From: Myxococcales bacterium
GTDB taxonomy: Bacteria > Myxococcota_A > Polyangia > Haliangiales > Haliangiaceae
Length of the DNA stretch: 64,000 nt
Reading direction: 5' to 3'
Assembly (NCBI GenBank): GCA_016717005.1
Contig: JADJUF010000022.1
Location: forward strand, 70,112 to 134,111
In this document: in pieces, positions 23,189 through 33,200 of the stretch
Layout: the number at the start of each line of letters is the position of its first letter
Numbering within the stretch: the first letter of the stretch is position 1
Notes under the pieces: model-generated
Database searches by the model: none
Seen by the model: only the letters and a program-made list of their open reading frames with translations
Told to the model about the DNA's origin: nothing
Made by a program: the position numbers and the translations under genes

Positions 23189-24010
23189 ATGGCTCGGTGT
23201 GTGCTGTGTTCGATGCCGTCCGGCCGGGGCCTCCTGTGCGACGGTCACCGCAAGGCCATCGGCAAGAGCGGCCTCACGCCCGAGCAGATCGCCGCGCGCC
23301 GCGCGACCGGCGCCGCGAGCCTGATCGACGCCTGGGGCGTCGGCTGGGCGGTCGGTGATCCGTGCGTGGTCGGCCGGGTGCTGGCCGATTGCGATCTCAC
23401 GCTGCTGCACGCGTCGGTGTCGTCGCAGCACGCCCGGCTCGAGCGCCTCGACGGCGTCTGGCGCCTGGTCGACCTGGGGAGCCGCAACGGCACCTACGTC
23501 GACGGCGTCCAGATCGAGGTCGCGCCGCTCGCCGACGGCGCGCGGCTCCGGTTCGGCGAGGTCGACCTGTACTTCGTCGAGCGCGCCGTCGCGAGCGCCG
23601 CGTCGCCGGCGGGGCCCGGCCGGACCGCCCCGAGCCGCCGCGATCAGCTGGTCTTCACCGCCGCGGTCACGACGCCGACCGGCGCCCGGGTCGAGCTGGC
23701 GCAGCGGATCGAGGGCGGCGTGGTGCGCGTCGCGGGCACGCGGCTCGAGCTGGCGCGGCTCGAGTTCCACCTGCTGCAGCTCCTGACCGAGGCCCGCCGC
23801 GACGCCGTCACCCCCGAGCTCGCGTACGTGCCCTGGACCGCGATGGCCGAGCGCCTCGAGTTCCGCTCGCGCGACGCCGACAGCGAGAACGTCCGCGAGC
23901 TGGTGCGCCGGGTCCGCCGCAAGCTCGAGCAGGCCGGCCTGCCGGAGCTGATCGAGTCCCGCCACGGCGTCGGCTACCGCCTGGCCGCCGCGCCGGAGGT
24001 CACGCGATGA
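23189..24010 (+). CDS. FHA domain protein with C-terminal winged-helix (OmpR/PhoB-type) domain
   Basis: 273 residues. The N-terminus has a small Cys/His knuckle (CVLC...CDGHR, 4-20). The FHA domain (about 58-131) shows GR, SSQH and RNGTYVDG, the residues that read phosphothreonine. The C-terminal about 110 residues form a winged helix ending ESRHGVGYRL, the hairpin signature of OmpR/PhoB-type DNA-binding domains. There is no receiver domain, so phosphothreonine binding probably replaces Asp phosphorylation as the input. The stop overlaps the next start (ATGA). It forms a three-gene coupled operon with a membrane protein and a Ser/Thr kinase, the likely source of the signal. The frame is open upstream to 23006; ATG 23189 was chosen as the start of conserved sequence. 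Confidence 0.85.
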   Translation: MARCVLCSMPSGRGLLCDGHRKAIGKSGLTPEQIAARRATGAASLIDAWGVGWAVGDPCVVGRVLADCDLTLLHASVSSQHARLERLDGVWRLVDLGSRNGTYVDGVQIEVAPLADGARLRFGEVDLYFVERAVASAASPAGPGRTAPSRRDQLVFTAAVTTPTGARVELAQRIEGGVVRVAGTRLELARLEFHLLQLLTEARRDAVTPELAYVPWTAMAERLEFRSRDADSENVRELVRRVRRKLEQAGLPELIESRHGVGYRLAAAPEVTR

Positions 24011-24861
24011 CGGCCGCGCGGATCATCGCGGCGCTCGTCGCCGCCGCGGCGACCGTCGCGCTCGCGCCGGCGGCGCGGGCGCAAGCGCCGGCGACCACGC
24101 GCGTCGCGGTGATCGTCGACCTGGTCGCCAACGTCACGCCCGATCGCGCCACCGAGCTGGGCGGCGCCGTGGCCGACGCGCTCGAGCGCGCGCTGGTGGT
24201 CGACGCGACCGGCGGCGCCGACGTGGCGCGCCGGCTGCCGGCCGAGGGCGTGCCCGACGACTGCGTGGCGGAGGCCGCGTGCATCGCCAGCCTGGCCCAC
24301 CGGCTCGACGCGACCGAGCTGCTGTTCCTGGCGATCGTGCAGGTCGGCACCACGGTCCAGATCGACGCGACCTGGGCCAGCGCCGCGACCGGCGAGACCC
24401 GCTCGCGCCCGCGCATCGATCTCGAGGCGGACGCGCGCGCCGGCGAGGTGTTCGCGGCGGCCGCCGAGCGGCTGCTGCCGCACGTCGAGCACCGGTCGGC
24501 CGTGGTCATCGCGCCGCCGCCGCGACCGACCGAGCCGCGGCGCCGCATGACGACCGCCACCTGGGCGCTCGGCGGCGGCGCCGTCGCCGCGCTCGCCGGC
24601 AGCGTCGGACTCGGCCTGTCCGCGCGCGCGACCTACCAGCGCTGCGACAGCGATCCCGATCGCTGCGACGCCGACGATCGCGCCGGCCTGCGCACCCGCG
24701 CGGTCGTGGCCGACGTGCTCGGCGCGGGCGCGCTGGTGGCCGGCGGCGCCGCGCTGGTGCTGTACCTGCGCTCGGCGCGCGCCGACGGGCCGCGGCCGGT
24801 CCAGGCCTGGATCACGCCCGTGCGGGCCGGAGCCATGGCGGATGTCCGCGTCGAGTTCTAG
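24007..24861 (+). CDS. Exported membrane protein with TolB-N-like domain
   Basis: 284 residues. It has a signal peptide (to about ARAQA), an alpha/beta domain of about 150 residues (RVAVIVDL...ELGGAVADALERAL...VPDDCVAEAACIASLAHRLDATELLFLAIV) resembling TolB-amino-terminal or FlgO/CsgG-like folds, an Arg/Pro linker, and two hydrophobic segments (WALGGGAVAALAGSVGLGLSA and VLGAGALVAGGAALVLYL). Translation is probably coupled: its ATG overlaps the FHA gene stop, and its own 3' end overlaps the next gene by 20 bp. It may be the sensory or envelope partner of the kinase. The family call is tentative. Confidence 0.65.
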   Translation: MTAARIIAALVAAAATVALAPAARAQAPATTRVAVIVDLVANVTPDRATELGGAVADALERALVVDATGGADVARRLPAEGVPDDCVAEAACIASLAHRLDATELLFLAIVQVGTTVQIDATWASAATGETRSRPRIDLEADARAGEVFAAAAERLLPHVEHRSAVVIAPPPRPTEPRRRMTTATWALGGGAVAALAGSVGLGLSARATYQRCDSDPDRCDADDRAGLRTRAVVADVLGAGALVAGGAALVLYLRSARADGPRPVQAWITPVRAGAMADVRVEF

Positions 24862-26560
24862 CGCGGCGGCGCCGAGCCGCGCGAGCTGCCCCGCGTGCAA
24901 GGCGGTGTTCCGCGGCGACTTCCGGCGCTGCCCCAACGACGGCGGCCTGCTGGTCGAGAGCGACACCGATCCGCTGGTCGGCACCGTGCTGGCCGAGCGC
25001 TACCAGATCGAGGCGGTGCTCGGCGACGGCGGCCTGGGCCGGGTCTACCGCGCGCGCCACGTGCGCATGTCGCGCCGGTTCGCGATCAAGGTGCCGTTCG
25101 GCGAGGTCGGCTACGATCGCAAGTCGCGCGCGCGCCTCGCCAACGAGGCCGAGGCGGCCAGCCGCCTCGACCACCCGAACGTGATCGGCGTGATCGACGT
25201 CGGCGAGACCCCCGCGGGCCTGTTCTACCTGGCGATGGACCTGGCCGACGGGCCCAGCCTGGCCGAGCTGGTCGCCGACGATCAGATCGCGCCCGACCAG
25301 ATCCTGACGCTGCTGGTCCAGCTCGCCGACGGGCTCACCCACGCCCACGAGCGCGGCCTGGTCCACCGCGACCTCAAGCCGGAGAACGTCGTCGTCACGA
25401 CCGCCGCCGACGGCACGATGCTGCCGCGCGTGATCGACTTCGGCCTGGCCCTGGTCGACGACGGCGAGCCGAGCACGCGCCTGACCACCGAGGGGCTGGT
25501 GGTCGGCACGCCGTACTACATGGCGCCGGAGCAGGCGACCGGCGAGGATCTCGATCACCGCGCGGATCTGTTCGCGCTGGGCATCATCCTGTTCGAGCTG
25601 CTGGCCGGGTGCCTGCCGTTCGACGGCGCCCCCGCCGAGGTCGCGCGCCAGAACGTGACCGCGCGCCTGCCGACGGTCTTGGCCCGATCGGGCCGCGTGG
25701 TCGACCCGCTGCTCGAGGCGCTGGTGACCTGGCTGACCCGCAAGCGCCGCGCCGAGCGCCCGCTGGCGACCCGCGACGTGCTGGCGTTCGCGCGCCGGCT
25801 CAGCGCCGGCGATCGCGCCGGCGCCCGCGAGCTCATCTCGCCGCCCTTCCGCCCCCCGGCCGACGCCACGCTGGCGATCGAGCCCGCGCCCGCCCCGCCG
25901 CGCCCAGGGCTGGTGGCCGAGCCCGCGGCCGAGCCGCGCGCAGGGCTGGTGGCCGAACCCACGGCCGAGCCCGCGCCGGGCGCGGAGCTGGAGCCCGCGC
26001 TCGATCTTCCGCCGCGCCGCCGCCGCTGGCCGCTCGCGGCGCTGGCGCTGATCGCCGTCATCGCGGCGATCGCGCTGGTCGCGTGGCCGCGCTCATCGCC
26101 GACGACCGCGCCGGCCGCGATCGCGGTCGTCGATGCCGGCGTGCCGGTCGACGCCGCGGACATCGTCGCGCTGGCGCCGGTCGTCGACGCCGCGCCCGCG
26201 GTCGCGCCCCCGGCGATCCCGCTCGACGCCGCGCCCGCGCCGAGCGTGCGCGCCCGCCCGCCGATCGACGCGGCCGTGTCATCACGCCCGCGCGCGCCCG
26301 TCGACGCCGCGCCCGCCGCGCCGCCGCCGTCGCCCGCGATCAGCCTCGACGGACTGTCGCTCAAGGCCCAGTACAAGCGCATCGCCACCGAGCTCGACGC
26401 CGCGATGTCGCGGCTCGGGACCGATCGCACCGCGGCGCTGCGCCGCCGCTTCGACGCCGTGCCGCCCTACCTCGACGCGGTCCGCAAGCCGACGCTGCGC
26501 ATCGAGGCCGAGGCCGAGCTGCGCGCGCTGGCCCGCGATCTGAACAAGCTGCCGCGCTGA
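24842..26560 (+). CDS. Transmembrane Ser/Thr protein kinase with N-terminal zinc ribbon
   Basis: 572 residues. A CPACKAVFRGDFRRCPNDGG zinc ribbon (Cys16, 19, 30) precedes the kinase domain (about 54-310): GDGGLGRVY loop, Lys83, HRDLKPEN (175-182), DFG (199-201), GTPYYMAPEQ. A Pro/Ala-rich juxtamembrane region follows, then one membrane helix (WPLAALALIAVIAAIALVAW) after RRRR, and an extracytoplasmic Ala/Pro/Asp-rich part with a C-terminal helical segment. This is the typical PknB-like topology of myxobacterial kinases. It overlaps the preceding gene by 20 bp and shares an operon with an FHA-winged-helix regulator that could read its phosphorylation. Confidence 0.9.
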   Translation: MSASSSSAAAPSRASCPACKAVFRGDFRRCPNDGGLLVESDTDPLVGTVLAERYQIEAVLGDGGLGRVYRARHVRMSRRFAIKVPFGEVGYDRKSRARLANEAEAASRLDHPNVIGVIDVGETPAGLFYLAMDLADGPSLAELVADDQIAPDQILTLLVQLADGLTHAHERGLVHRDLKPENVVVTTAADGTMLPRVIDFGLALVDDGEPSTRLTTEGLVVGTPYYMAPEQATGEDLDHRADLFALGIILFELLAGCLPFDGAPAEVARQNVTARLPTVLARSGRVVDPLLEALVTWLTRKRRAERPLATRDVLAFARRLSAGDRAGARELISPPFRPPADATLAIEPAPAPPRPGLVAEPAAEPRAGLVAEPTAEPAPGAELEPALDLPPRRRRWPLAALALIAVIAAIALVAWPRSSPTTAPAAIAVVDAGVPVDAADIVALAPVVDAAPAVAPPAIPLDAAPAPSVRARPPIDAAVSSRPRAPVDAAPAAPPPSPAISLDGLSLKAQYKRIATELDAAMSRLGTDRTAALRRRFDAVPPYLDAVRKPTLRIEAEAELRALARDLNKLPR

Positions 26561-26576
26561 GCTTCCCGACGGGTGA

Positions 26577-26595
26577 GGCCGCTCGGTGCGCGGCC
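26577..26595 (+). terminator. Possible GC hairpin after the kinase gene
   Basis: GGCCGC-tcggtgc-GCGGCC is a perfect 6-bp all-GC stem in the convergent gap between the kinase and the VIT-vWA gene. It has no T tract, so the terminator call is weak. Confidence 0.3.
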
Positions 26596-26695
26596 CCGCG
26601 CGCGGCCATGGGCGCGGTGACCAAGCGCGCCGCCTTCGACCGCCACCGCGCGGCGATCGAGGAGGCGCGCGGTACGCCCGGCATGAAGGTGCCGC

Positions 26696-29176
26696 TCAGA
26701 ACGCCAGGCTGACGCCCAGGGTCGCGGCGGCGCCGTGGTCGTCGTCGAGCTGCTCGCCGAGCCCGAGCGACAAGAGCGGCCGCGCCCGGCCGAGCCGCGG
26801 CAACGGGTGCAGCAGCTCGGCCCGCCACGCCGGCGCCGGCGTGACGTCGTCATCGAGGGTCGCGCCGAGCCCGAGCCCCAGGCGCAGCGCCAGCTGGCGC
26901 CACAGGCCCCAGCGCGTCAGCGTCGCCAGGAAGCCGAAGGTCGACGGCGACGACGGCCGCAGCGTCAGCCCGGCCCCGAACCCGAGCTGGTACCGCGGCG
27001 TCAGCGTCAGCCCGACCTGGCCGCGGATCTCGGCGAGGCCGCCGCCGCCGCGGTCGAGGCCCGCCGCCACGCTCAGCTCGCCGCGCGCGTCCCCGACGCC
27101 GGCGCTGTTCTGCGCGACGTCGTGCGGGCCGGTCGACCCGTCGATCGTATAGCCCGTCGAGGTCGACGACGTATCGATCATCGGCGCGCGGTCACTGATC
27201 TCGATGGTCTCGCCGCCGTAGCCGTCGCCCTGGCTGCCGGCGGCGGAGCCCAGCACCGTCCCGAACGTACGGCCGGTCGGGATGTTGCGGGTGTACTCGT
27301 CGGTGATCGACTGCGTGATCACCGGCACCGCCAGCGTCGGCACCGGCTGGCCCTCGACCCGCGGCCGGTCATCGACCGCGACGAACGACGTGTACGGAGA
27401 CGCCAGCGCGTGGGCCAGCGCGATCGTCGTGATCGCCCCGCGCGCGGCCTCGGCGTCGCCGGTGCGGCCCGCCGCCGCCAGCTCGCGGATGCGGTGCCGC
27501 GCCCACAGCCGACCCAGGAGCGCGCCGTCGCCGCCGGCGCCCGGCAGCGCGATGGCCTGCTCGAGCGTCGCGACCTGGTCGCCGATCCGACCGATCACCC
27601 GCACCCGCCCGCGCGCGCCCGCGGCGTAGCGCGCGGTCACGACGATCGGCTGGCCCGCGAACAGATCGCCCACGATCGCCGGGGTCACGTCGGTGACGCC
27701 CAGCCCCGGGAACTCGACCCGCACGTCGCTCCACATCGGCGCCACCAGCTGGCGGAAGAACCGCGCGATCTGCGGCTCGGGCGGGTCGTCGAGCAGCAAG
27801 ATCTGCGACGCGCCGTGCCCGTCGCGAGCCATCTCGTCGAGCAGGGACCGGTTGACCGACGAGCCGACGCCGAACGAGAACAGGTGGACGTTGGCCGCCC
27901 GGGTCCGCGCGATCTCCGCGAGGATCTCGTCGTCGTTGCCGATGAACCCGTCGGTCATGAAGCAGACGTACCGGACGCGGCCGTCGGTCGGCGGATCGGC
28001 CAGGGCCGCGCGGATGCCGGCCAGCATCTCGGTGCCGCCGGCGCTGGCCAGCCCGTCGACGAAGCCCCGGGCCCGGCGCAGGTTGGCCGGCGTCGCCGCC
28101 AGCAGGGCGCCACCGTCGAGCCCGCCGACGTCGATCGAGAAGTTGAGGATGCGGATCCGGTCGCCGGGCTGCACGTGATCGAGCGCGTACCGGATCGCCC
28201 GCTGGACCAGCGCCAGCGGCGGCCCCGCCATCGAGCCCGAGGTGTCGAGCACGAACACCAGCTCGCGCGGCGCCGCGGCGATCGGCGGCAGCTCGGGCGG
28301 CTGGATGATCGCCGACAGGTAGCCCTCGGCGCCGGCGAACCCGGCCAGCACGCCGATGGTGGGCTCGGCGACCTCGACCCGCCAGCGCACCACCAGGTCC
28401 TTGTCCGCGGCCGCGGCCGGCGCCGCCAGCGCGATCGCGAGGTGATCGTGATCGAGCTCGGTGGCGATCAGCTCGTGGGTCGGGCTGTCGACCTCGGCCA
28501 CCGGCAGGCCCGGCTGCAGGTCGAGCCCGAAGGCGAAGACGGTCGCCGGCGCGCCCATCGCCTGGAGCGGCGGCGAGATCCGGGCCGCGTCGGGCACGCG
28601 CTCGGTGTCGGCCGCGACGCCGACGCCGGTCCGGGTTCCGGACGGCGCGCCGGGGATGTAGCGCGGGCCGACCACCGTCGGCAGCGCCAGCTCGGTCCAG
28701 CCGTCGTGCGGCTCGAGCAGCACGTCGTAGGTCAGCTCGATGTCGATGACCTCGCCCGGCAGGATGCCGCTGACCGACTGGGTGAACACGTTGGGCCGCT
28801 CCTGCTCGAGCAGCGCCGCGGTCTGGCCGACCGCGCGCGCCCGCTCGTAGGTGGCCCGGGCGTCCTCGCGCCGCGCGATCTTGGCCACGATCGTCCGCGC
28901 GCCGATGCGCATGGTCATGGCGCCGACCGCCGCGCGCTCGGGCAGCGGGAAGATGTAGACCGCCTCGATCGCGGTCGTCGCCGGGTTGGCGAAGTGCTGG
29001 GTGTGGCGGACCTGGGCGATCGCGCCGCGGACCGCGACCCGCATGTCGCTCGCGACCAGCGGCAGCTCGGCGCGGACGTTGCCGGCCGCGATCATCTCGA
29101 GTCGAGGGTGGTCGTCGGCGCGAGCCGACGCAGCCGCGATCGTCAGCGCGAGCGCGCACAGGAACAGGCGTGCCAT
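26696..29176 (-). CDS. VIT and vWA domain protein with plug-like segments and C-terminal barrel-like region
   Basis: 826 residues with a signal peptide (MARLFLCALALTIAAASARA). The VIT domain (about 30-160) contains the family's YIFPLPERAAV and YERARAVGQTAALLEQERPNVF. The vWA domain has the MIDAS motif DTSGSM (311-316) and MTDG (about 407-410). After the usual SPYTSFVAVDD comes ITDEYTRNIPTGRTFGTVLG (about 623-642) and then ISDRAPMIDTSSTSTGYTI, both resembling the plug of myxobacterial Oar/TonB-type receptors but in reversed order. The last 125 residues are amphipathic beta strands ending in VSLAF, with a terminal Phe as in outer-membrane barrels. A Shine-Dalgarno (GGAGGA) precedes the ATG. The function is unknown; a surface adhesion or metal-dependent binding protein is likely. 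Confidence 0.85.
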   Translation of the reverse strand: MARLFLCALALTIAAASARADDHPRLEMIAAGNVRAELPLVASDMRVAVRGAIAQVRHTQHFANPATTAIEAVYIFPLPERAAVGAMTMRIGARTIVAKIARREDARATYERARAVGQTAALLEQERPNVFTQSVSGILPGEVIDIELTYDVLLEPHDGWTELALPTVVGPRYIPGAPSGTRTGVGVAADTERVPDAARISPPLQAMGAPATVFAFGLDLQPGLPVAEVDSPTHELIATELDHDHLAIALAAPAAAADKDLVVRWRVEVAEPTIGVLAGFAGAEGYLSAIIQPPELPPIAAAPRELVFVLDTSGSMAGPPLALVQRAIRYALDHVQPGDRIRILNFSIDVGGLDGGALLAATPANLRRARGFVDGLASAGGTEMLAGIRAALADPPTDGRVRYVCFMTDGFIGNDDEILAEIARTRAANVHLFSFGVGSSVNRSLLDEMARDGHGASQILLLDDPPEPQIARFFRQLVAPMWSDVRVEFPGLGVTDVTPAIVGDLFAGQPIVVTARYAAGARGRVRVIGRIGDQVATLEQAIALPGAGGDGALLGRLWARHRIRELAAAGRTGDAEAARGAITTIALAHALASPYTSFVAVDDRPRVEGQPVPTLAVPVITQSITDEYTRNIPTGRTFGTVLGSAAGSQGDGYGGETIEISDRAPMIDTSSTSTGYTIDGSTGPHDVAQNSAGVGDARGELSVAAGLDRGGGGLAEIRGQVGLTLTPRYQLGFGAGLTLRPSSPSTFGFLATLTRWGLWRQLALRLGLGLGATLDDDVTPAPAWRAELLHPLPRLGRARPLLSLGLGEQLDDDHGAAATLGVSLAF

Positions 29177-29291
29177 GGAGTCCTCCTCCAGGGCCAAACG
29201 CCGCGGCTTGGCTCCGGATCCATGACAGCTCCTGGCCCGCCGGCGCGCCCGCGCTCACCCGGGTGTCGCAGGGCCCGAACCCTCGAGGCGC

Positions 29292-29552
29292 TCAGCCCAG
29301 GAAGCCGGGCAGCGCCGCGCGGTCGAGGATCGCCGCTGCGAAGATCGCCCCGAGCCCCATCAGCTGGAGGAAGAACGGGTCCTTGGCCTGGCGCCAGTGG
29401 AGGATCAAGAAGAACAGCGACACGAACGGCAGGAACACGCAGCCCAGCCCCCACAGCACGCCCTCGCTGAAGGCGCGGACCAGCATCCACAGACCGCCGA
29501 CGACGAGGGCGAACACTCCGGCGAGCGCGACCAGGGTGAGCAGTGCGTGCAT
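29292..29552 (-). CDS. Small multi-span membrane protein (paralog of 33438-33698)
   Basis: 86 residues with three hydrophobic segments (about 2-22, 33-53, 66-80). It shares GGLWML, AFS, LWGLG, HWRQA-x-DP-x-FLQ and GL-x-A with the 86-residue protein at 33438-33698, so the two are paralogs of identical length. They sit on either side of the DUF4157-HetC gene pair. ATG 29550-29552 was chosen because it matches the paralog's start; an upstream start would add six residues. The family is not known to me. The flanking position next to a toxin-like gene allows an immunity or membrane-guard role, but that is speculation. Confidence 0.7.
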   Translation of the reverse strand: MHALLTLVALAGVFALVVGGLWMLVRAFSEGVLWGLGCVFLPFVSLFFLILHWRQAKDPFFLQLMGLGAIFAAAILDRAALPGFLG

Positions 29553-29643
29553 GCGCGAATCGTGACGCACCCCACCCCGGGGTCAAGCGAAATCGGAACG
29601 CCCGCGATCGATCAGCGGAGGCACGCGCGGCGCGCGCGCTCGA

Positions 29644-30234
29644 TCAGCTGAGCCGCCACAGCTCGCTGTACGCGCCGGCCGGCGCGTACGGCGCGCCCGA
29701 CGCGGTCGCGGTCGACCGTGGCTCGAGCACCAGCAGCCGCGCGCCGGCCTGGCGCACGAACGCGCGCGCGTCGGGGCCGCCGTCGATCACCGCCGACAGC
29801 CCGCGGGCCGCGACGATCGGTCGGTAGCCGTGGACCGGCTCGGCGGCGCGGACGTAGGCGACCGCGGGGCTGGCGCCGACCGCGCGCTCGGCGCGCAGCG
29901 CGGCGACCACCTGCTCGAGGTCGGTCTCCTCGGCGAAGCTGGTCGAGCGCAGCGGCGCGATGAAGCCCCGCGGCGCCGGACCGCGGCCGTCGACGCGCGC
30001 GAACGCGTAGCTGCGGGTGCTCCCGGTGGCGCGCAACGTCACGCGGGTCCCGAGCCACACCGCCTCGGCGTCGTCGGGCCAGCCCGACACGCTCGGCGCC
30101 GCGACGAACTCGGTCGCGATCCGGATCGCGTCGTTGCGCGGCAGGCCCGGCGCCTCGGGCACCGGCGCGATCCACGACACGATCGCCGACGCGTCGACGT
30201 CGTCGAGGTCGGCCTCGCCCAGCGCGCTCGTCAT
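29644..30234 (-). CDS. Hypothetical protein translationally coupled to DUF4157-HetC
   Basis: 196 residues with no recognised domain. The sequence is acidic at the N-terminus (GEADLDDVDASAIVSW) and alpha/beta-like, with RATGSTRSYAFARVDG and VVAALRAERAVGASPAVAYVRAAEP. Its ATG (30232-30234) overlaps the stop of the DUF4157-HetC gene as ATGA, so the two products are probably made in step. There is no signal peptide or membrane segment, which fits a cytoplasmic partner such as an immunity protein or loading chaperone. That role is inferred only from coupling. Confidence 0.7.
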   Translation of the reverse strand: MTSALGEADLDDVDASAIVSWIAPVPEAPGLPRNDAIRIATEFVAAPSVSGWPDDAEAVWLGTRVTLRATGSTRSYAFARVDGRGPAPRGFIAPLRSTSFAEETDLEQVVAALRAERAVGASPAVAYVRAAEPVHGYRPIVAARGLSAVIDGGPDARAFVRQAGARLLVLEPRSTATASGAPYAPAGAYSELWRLS

Positions 30235-33200
30235 GGCGCCCGCGGCGTCGGCGCCACCACGGGCACGTCGACCAGGGGCCCGGGCGCGTCCGGCGCGCTG
30301 CCGTGCGCGCCGCGCAGGTGCTCGATCAGCGCCGGGCCCAGCTCGCCGCCGACGAAGCCGCGCACCGTCGACTCCCAGAACGACTGGTTCGCGGCCGGGT
30401 GGTCGAAGTAGAGGTTCACCGCCCGGTCGATCGCGTCGAGCGCCGGGGCGGTGGCCGCGACGGGGTGGCCCTCGTCGACCTGCGCCCAGCACGCGTTCAC
30501 CGGGACCCCGACGCCCGTGGTCGCGAGCTGCGCCAGCGCCATCGCGAGGCCGTTGAGCCAGTTGCCCTCCTCGACGTGGCCGCCGCCCGCGTGGGCGTGC
30601 GCCTCGCCGGGGCGGTTCTCGATGTCGCCGTGGTCCTTCGCGATCTCGCTGTGGCTCGGCGGCGTGTAGCTGGCCGGCGCGATGCCGGAGTAGTGCCCGG
30701 CCTCGCCGCCGCCGGGGGCGCCGGTGCCGGGCCGCGGCCGACCGTTGTCATCGAAGAACTCGCTGACGTTGCCGAAGGTGTCGGCGACGTGCTGGCGGGT
30801 CTCGCGGAACGGCCCCGCCGCCACCGGTCGACGGTTACCCGACACGTTGGTCTGGTTGCGGATCGCGCCGATGAACTCGTTGAGGACCGCGGTGCCGGCG
30901 TCGAGCGCCGCGTTCCACAGCGTCCCCAGCAGGCCCTCGATCAGCGCGTGGATCTGCTGCTGCGCCATCTCGATCGCCGCGGCCGCCGCCGGGCCGACGA
31001 CCGGGATGTTGCGCGCGGCCGCCTTGAGCAGATCGAGCGGGCCGTGGCCGTAGGCCCACTGGTACAGCTCGCGCAGCGTGTGCTGGCGCGTGCGCAGCTG
31101 CTGCTCCTGCGCCTGCAGCTGCGTGACCAGCCCGCGGATGCCGTCGGCCGCGGCGCCGGTGGCCCCGGTCGCGCCGCTGGCGACCGCGTCGCCGCCGGCG
31201 GTCACCGCGCGCGCGCCGCCGTGCAGCGAGGCCGCCGCGTCGCCGCCGACGCCGGTGTGGCGGTGCAGCAGGTCGGCCCCGGCGCCGAGCGTGTCGAGCG
31301 CGCCGCTGCCGAGCGCCGCGAGCCCGTGGGCCCCGCCGGCCGCGACCGTGCCGGCGCCGTCGACGACCGCGGCGCCGCCGCTGCCGAGCGCCGAGATCGT
31401 GGCGACCGCCGGGTGGATGAAGTCGGCCATGGCCTGGCCGCAGCCGTTGATGTTCGCCGGGTTGGCCGGGTCCATCTCGATGTAGTCCATCGCGGCCAGC
31501 ATCAGCGGGCTCGGCTCGTCGGGCTTGACCCGGAACGGGTCGAGCGCGCGCCACTTGGCGCTGAGCTCCTCGGCCAGGCTGTCGATCGTGTCGGTCAGGT
31601 TGAACGAGCCGGTCGTGATGACCTCGCGGTCGCCGACCGTCAGGTTGGGCGCGGTCGGGTTGCCGTGGGCGTCGTTGCCGTGGACGTGCGAGTCGAGCAC
31701 GCGCCCGCCGACGCCAGCGACCGAGCTCAGGTCGGCGGTGGTGGCGGCGGTGACGGTGCGGTGGTTGGCCGCGTCGCGGCTCTCGGTGGTCGCGGTCGCG
31801 ACGCGCAGGCCGCCGGCGCGGACCAGGATGTTGAGCGCGATCTCGCAGAAGTTCGAGTGCGCGAAGTAGTCCTGCAGCGTGTGGACGCCGCTCGAGAACA
31901 TGCGCGGGCCGTGCAGCGTCTCCTCGGCGGGGCTGCCGTCGGCGTTGTGCAGGTTGCGCTGGGTGCCGAGGCGCGCGGCGTTGCGCAGGGTCTGGGTGCA
32001 CCAGTCGCGGCTGCCATAGATGTAGTTGGGGATCGCGGTCTCGTCGACCTGGAACGCGGTGGCGTCGTGTCCGTTGACGGCGTCGTGCCCGCCCTCGGCG
32101 GTGTGCGAGTTGTGCCGGTAGCGATCGTCGAGGTCAGCGTAGGCCTGGTGGCCGGTGCCGGCCGCGCCCACCGCCGGGTGGGCGCCGGAGATCGACGCCG
32201 CCGTGTCGGGGTTGGCGCCGTCGGGGTGACGCGCGGGCGTGCCCGCGGCGCCGCCCTGATCGATCACGTCGGTGCCGCGCAGGCCGGTCGGGTTGTCGAT
32301 GTGCTCGACCGGATCGTAGGTGCCGAACGACGACAGGTTGATGCCGCGCCCGAAGTCGTTGAGCGCGATCAAGTTGAGGATCTTCATGACCGGCCGGTCG
32401 GGCGCGGTCAGGCCGAGGCTCGCGGTGGTCGGGGTCAGGACCTGGGACAGATCGCGCTCCCAGTTGCCCATGCGCGCGGTGCGGACCTCGGCGTCCGACA
32501 GCCCGCCCATCCCGTGCAGCGCGGTCTCGGTCAGGCGCGCGTGACCGCCGCCGCCGGCGGTCGGGCCCTCGTCCTGGGCGAAGAAGCGCACCTTGGGCGC
32601 GGCCGATGACAGCGGTGCGCGTTGGCCGGCGAGCGCGGCGGTGGCCGCGGCGCTGGCCTCGACCTCATGGACGTCGCCGGTCTGGCCGGTCTCGAGGGCG
32701 GCGTGGGCCGCCGCGTCGGCCTGGTGCTCGGCCGGATCGTCGGTGGCGCCGACGCGCTTGGCCTGAGGCGCCGGCTGGCTGCCCTGCTGCGCGACGTGCG
32801 CGAGCTCGTGGCCGATCAGGAACTGGCCGCTCGACGAGCCGGGATCGTACTGGCCGGAGCCGAAGAACACGTCGCTGCCGTAGGCGAACGCGCGCGCCCC
32901 CGAGGCGTCGACGGCCTGGGACGCGGACGCATCGGTGTGCACGCGGACGCTCGACAGATCGGTGCCGTAGGCGGCGCCGAAATGCTGCTGCACCGGGCCC
33001 GGCAAGCTGGCGCCCGAGCCCTTGCCGGCGATCGCCGCCGTGGCGATGTCGCCGCGATCGCCGGCCTGGCGCTGGGCGGCGCCGGCCGCGGGCGCGGCCT
33101 TGCGCATGATCGGCAAGGTCGGCAGGCTGGACAGGGTCGGCAGGTGCAGCGCGAACGGGTCGTCGACGACCTCGGTCGACGCGGCGGCGGTCGACGCGGT

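Noticed and set aside
26608..26712. 34-codon plus-strand ORF MGAVTKRAAFDRHRAAIEEARG...
   Set aside because: Overlaps the end of the VIT-vWA gene, has no ribosome binding site or recognised match; could be a gene remnant but cannot be supported.
26735..29470. 911-codon plus-strand frame over the VIT-vWA gene
   Set aside because: Antisense shadow; the VIT-vWA reading has signal peptide, MIDAS and ribosome binding site.
30303..32609. 768-codon plus-strand frame over the DUF4157-HetC gene
   Set aside because: Antisense shadow without any domain; the minus strand carries DUF4157 and HetC motifs.
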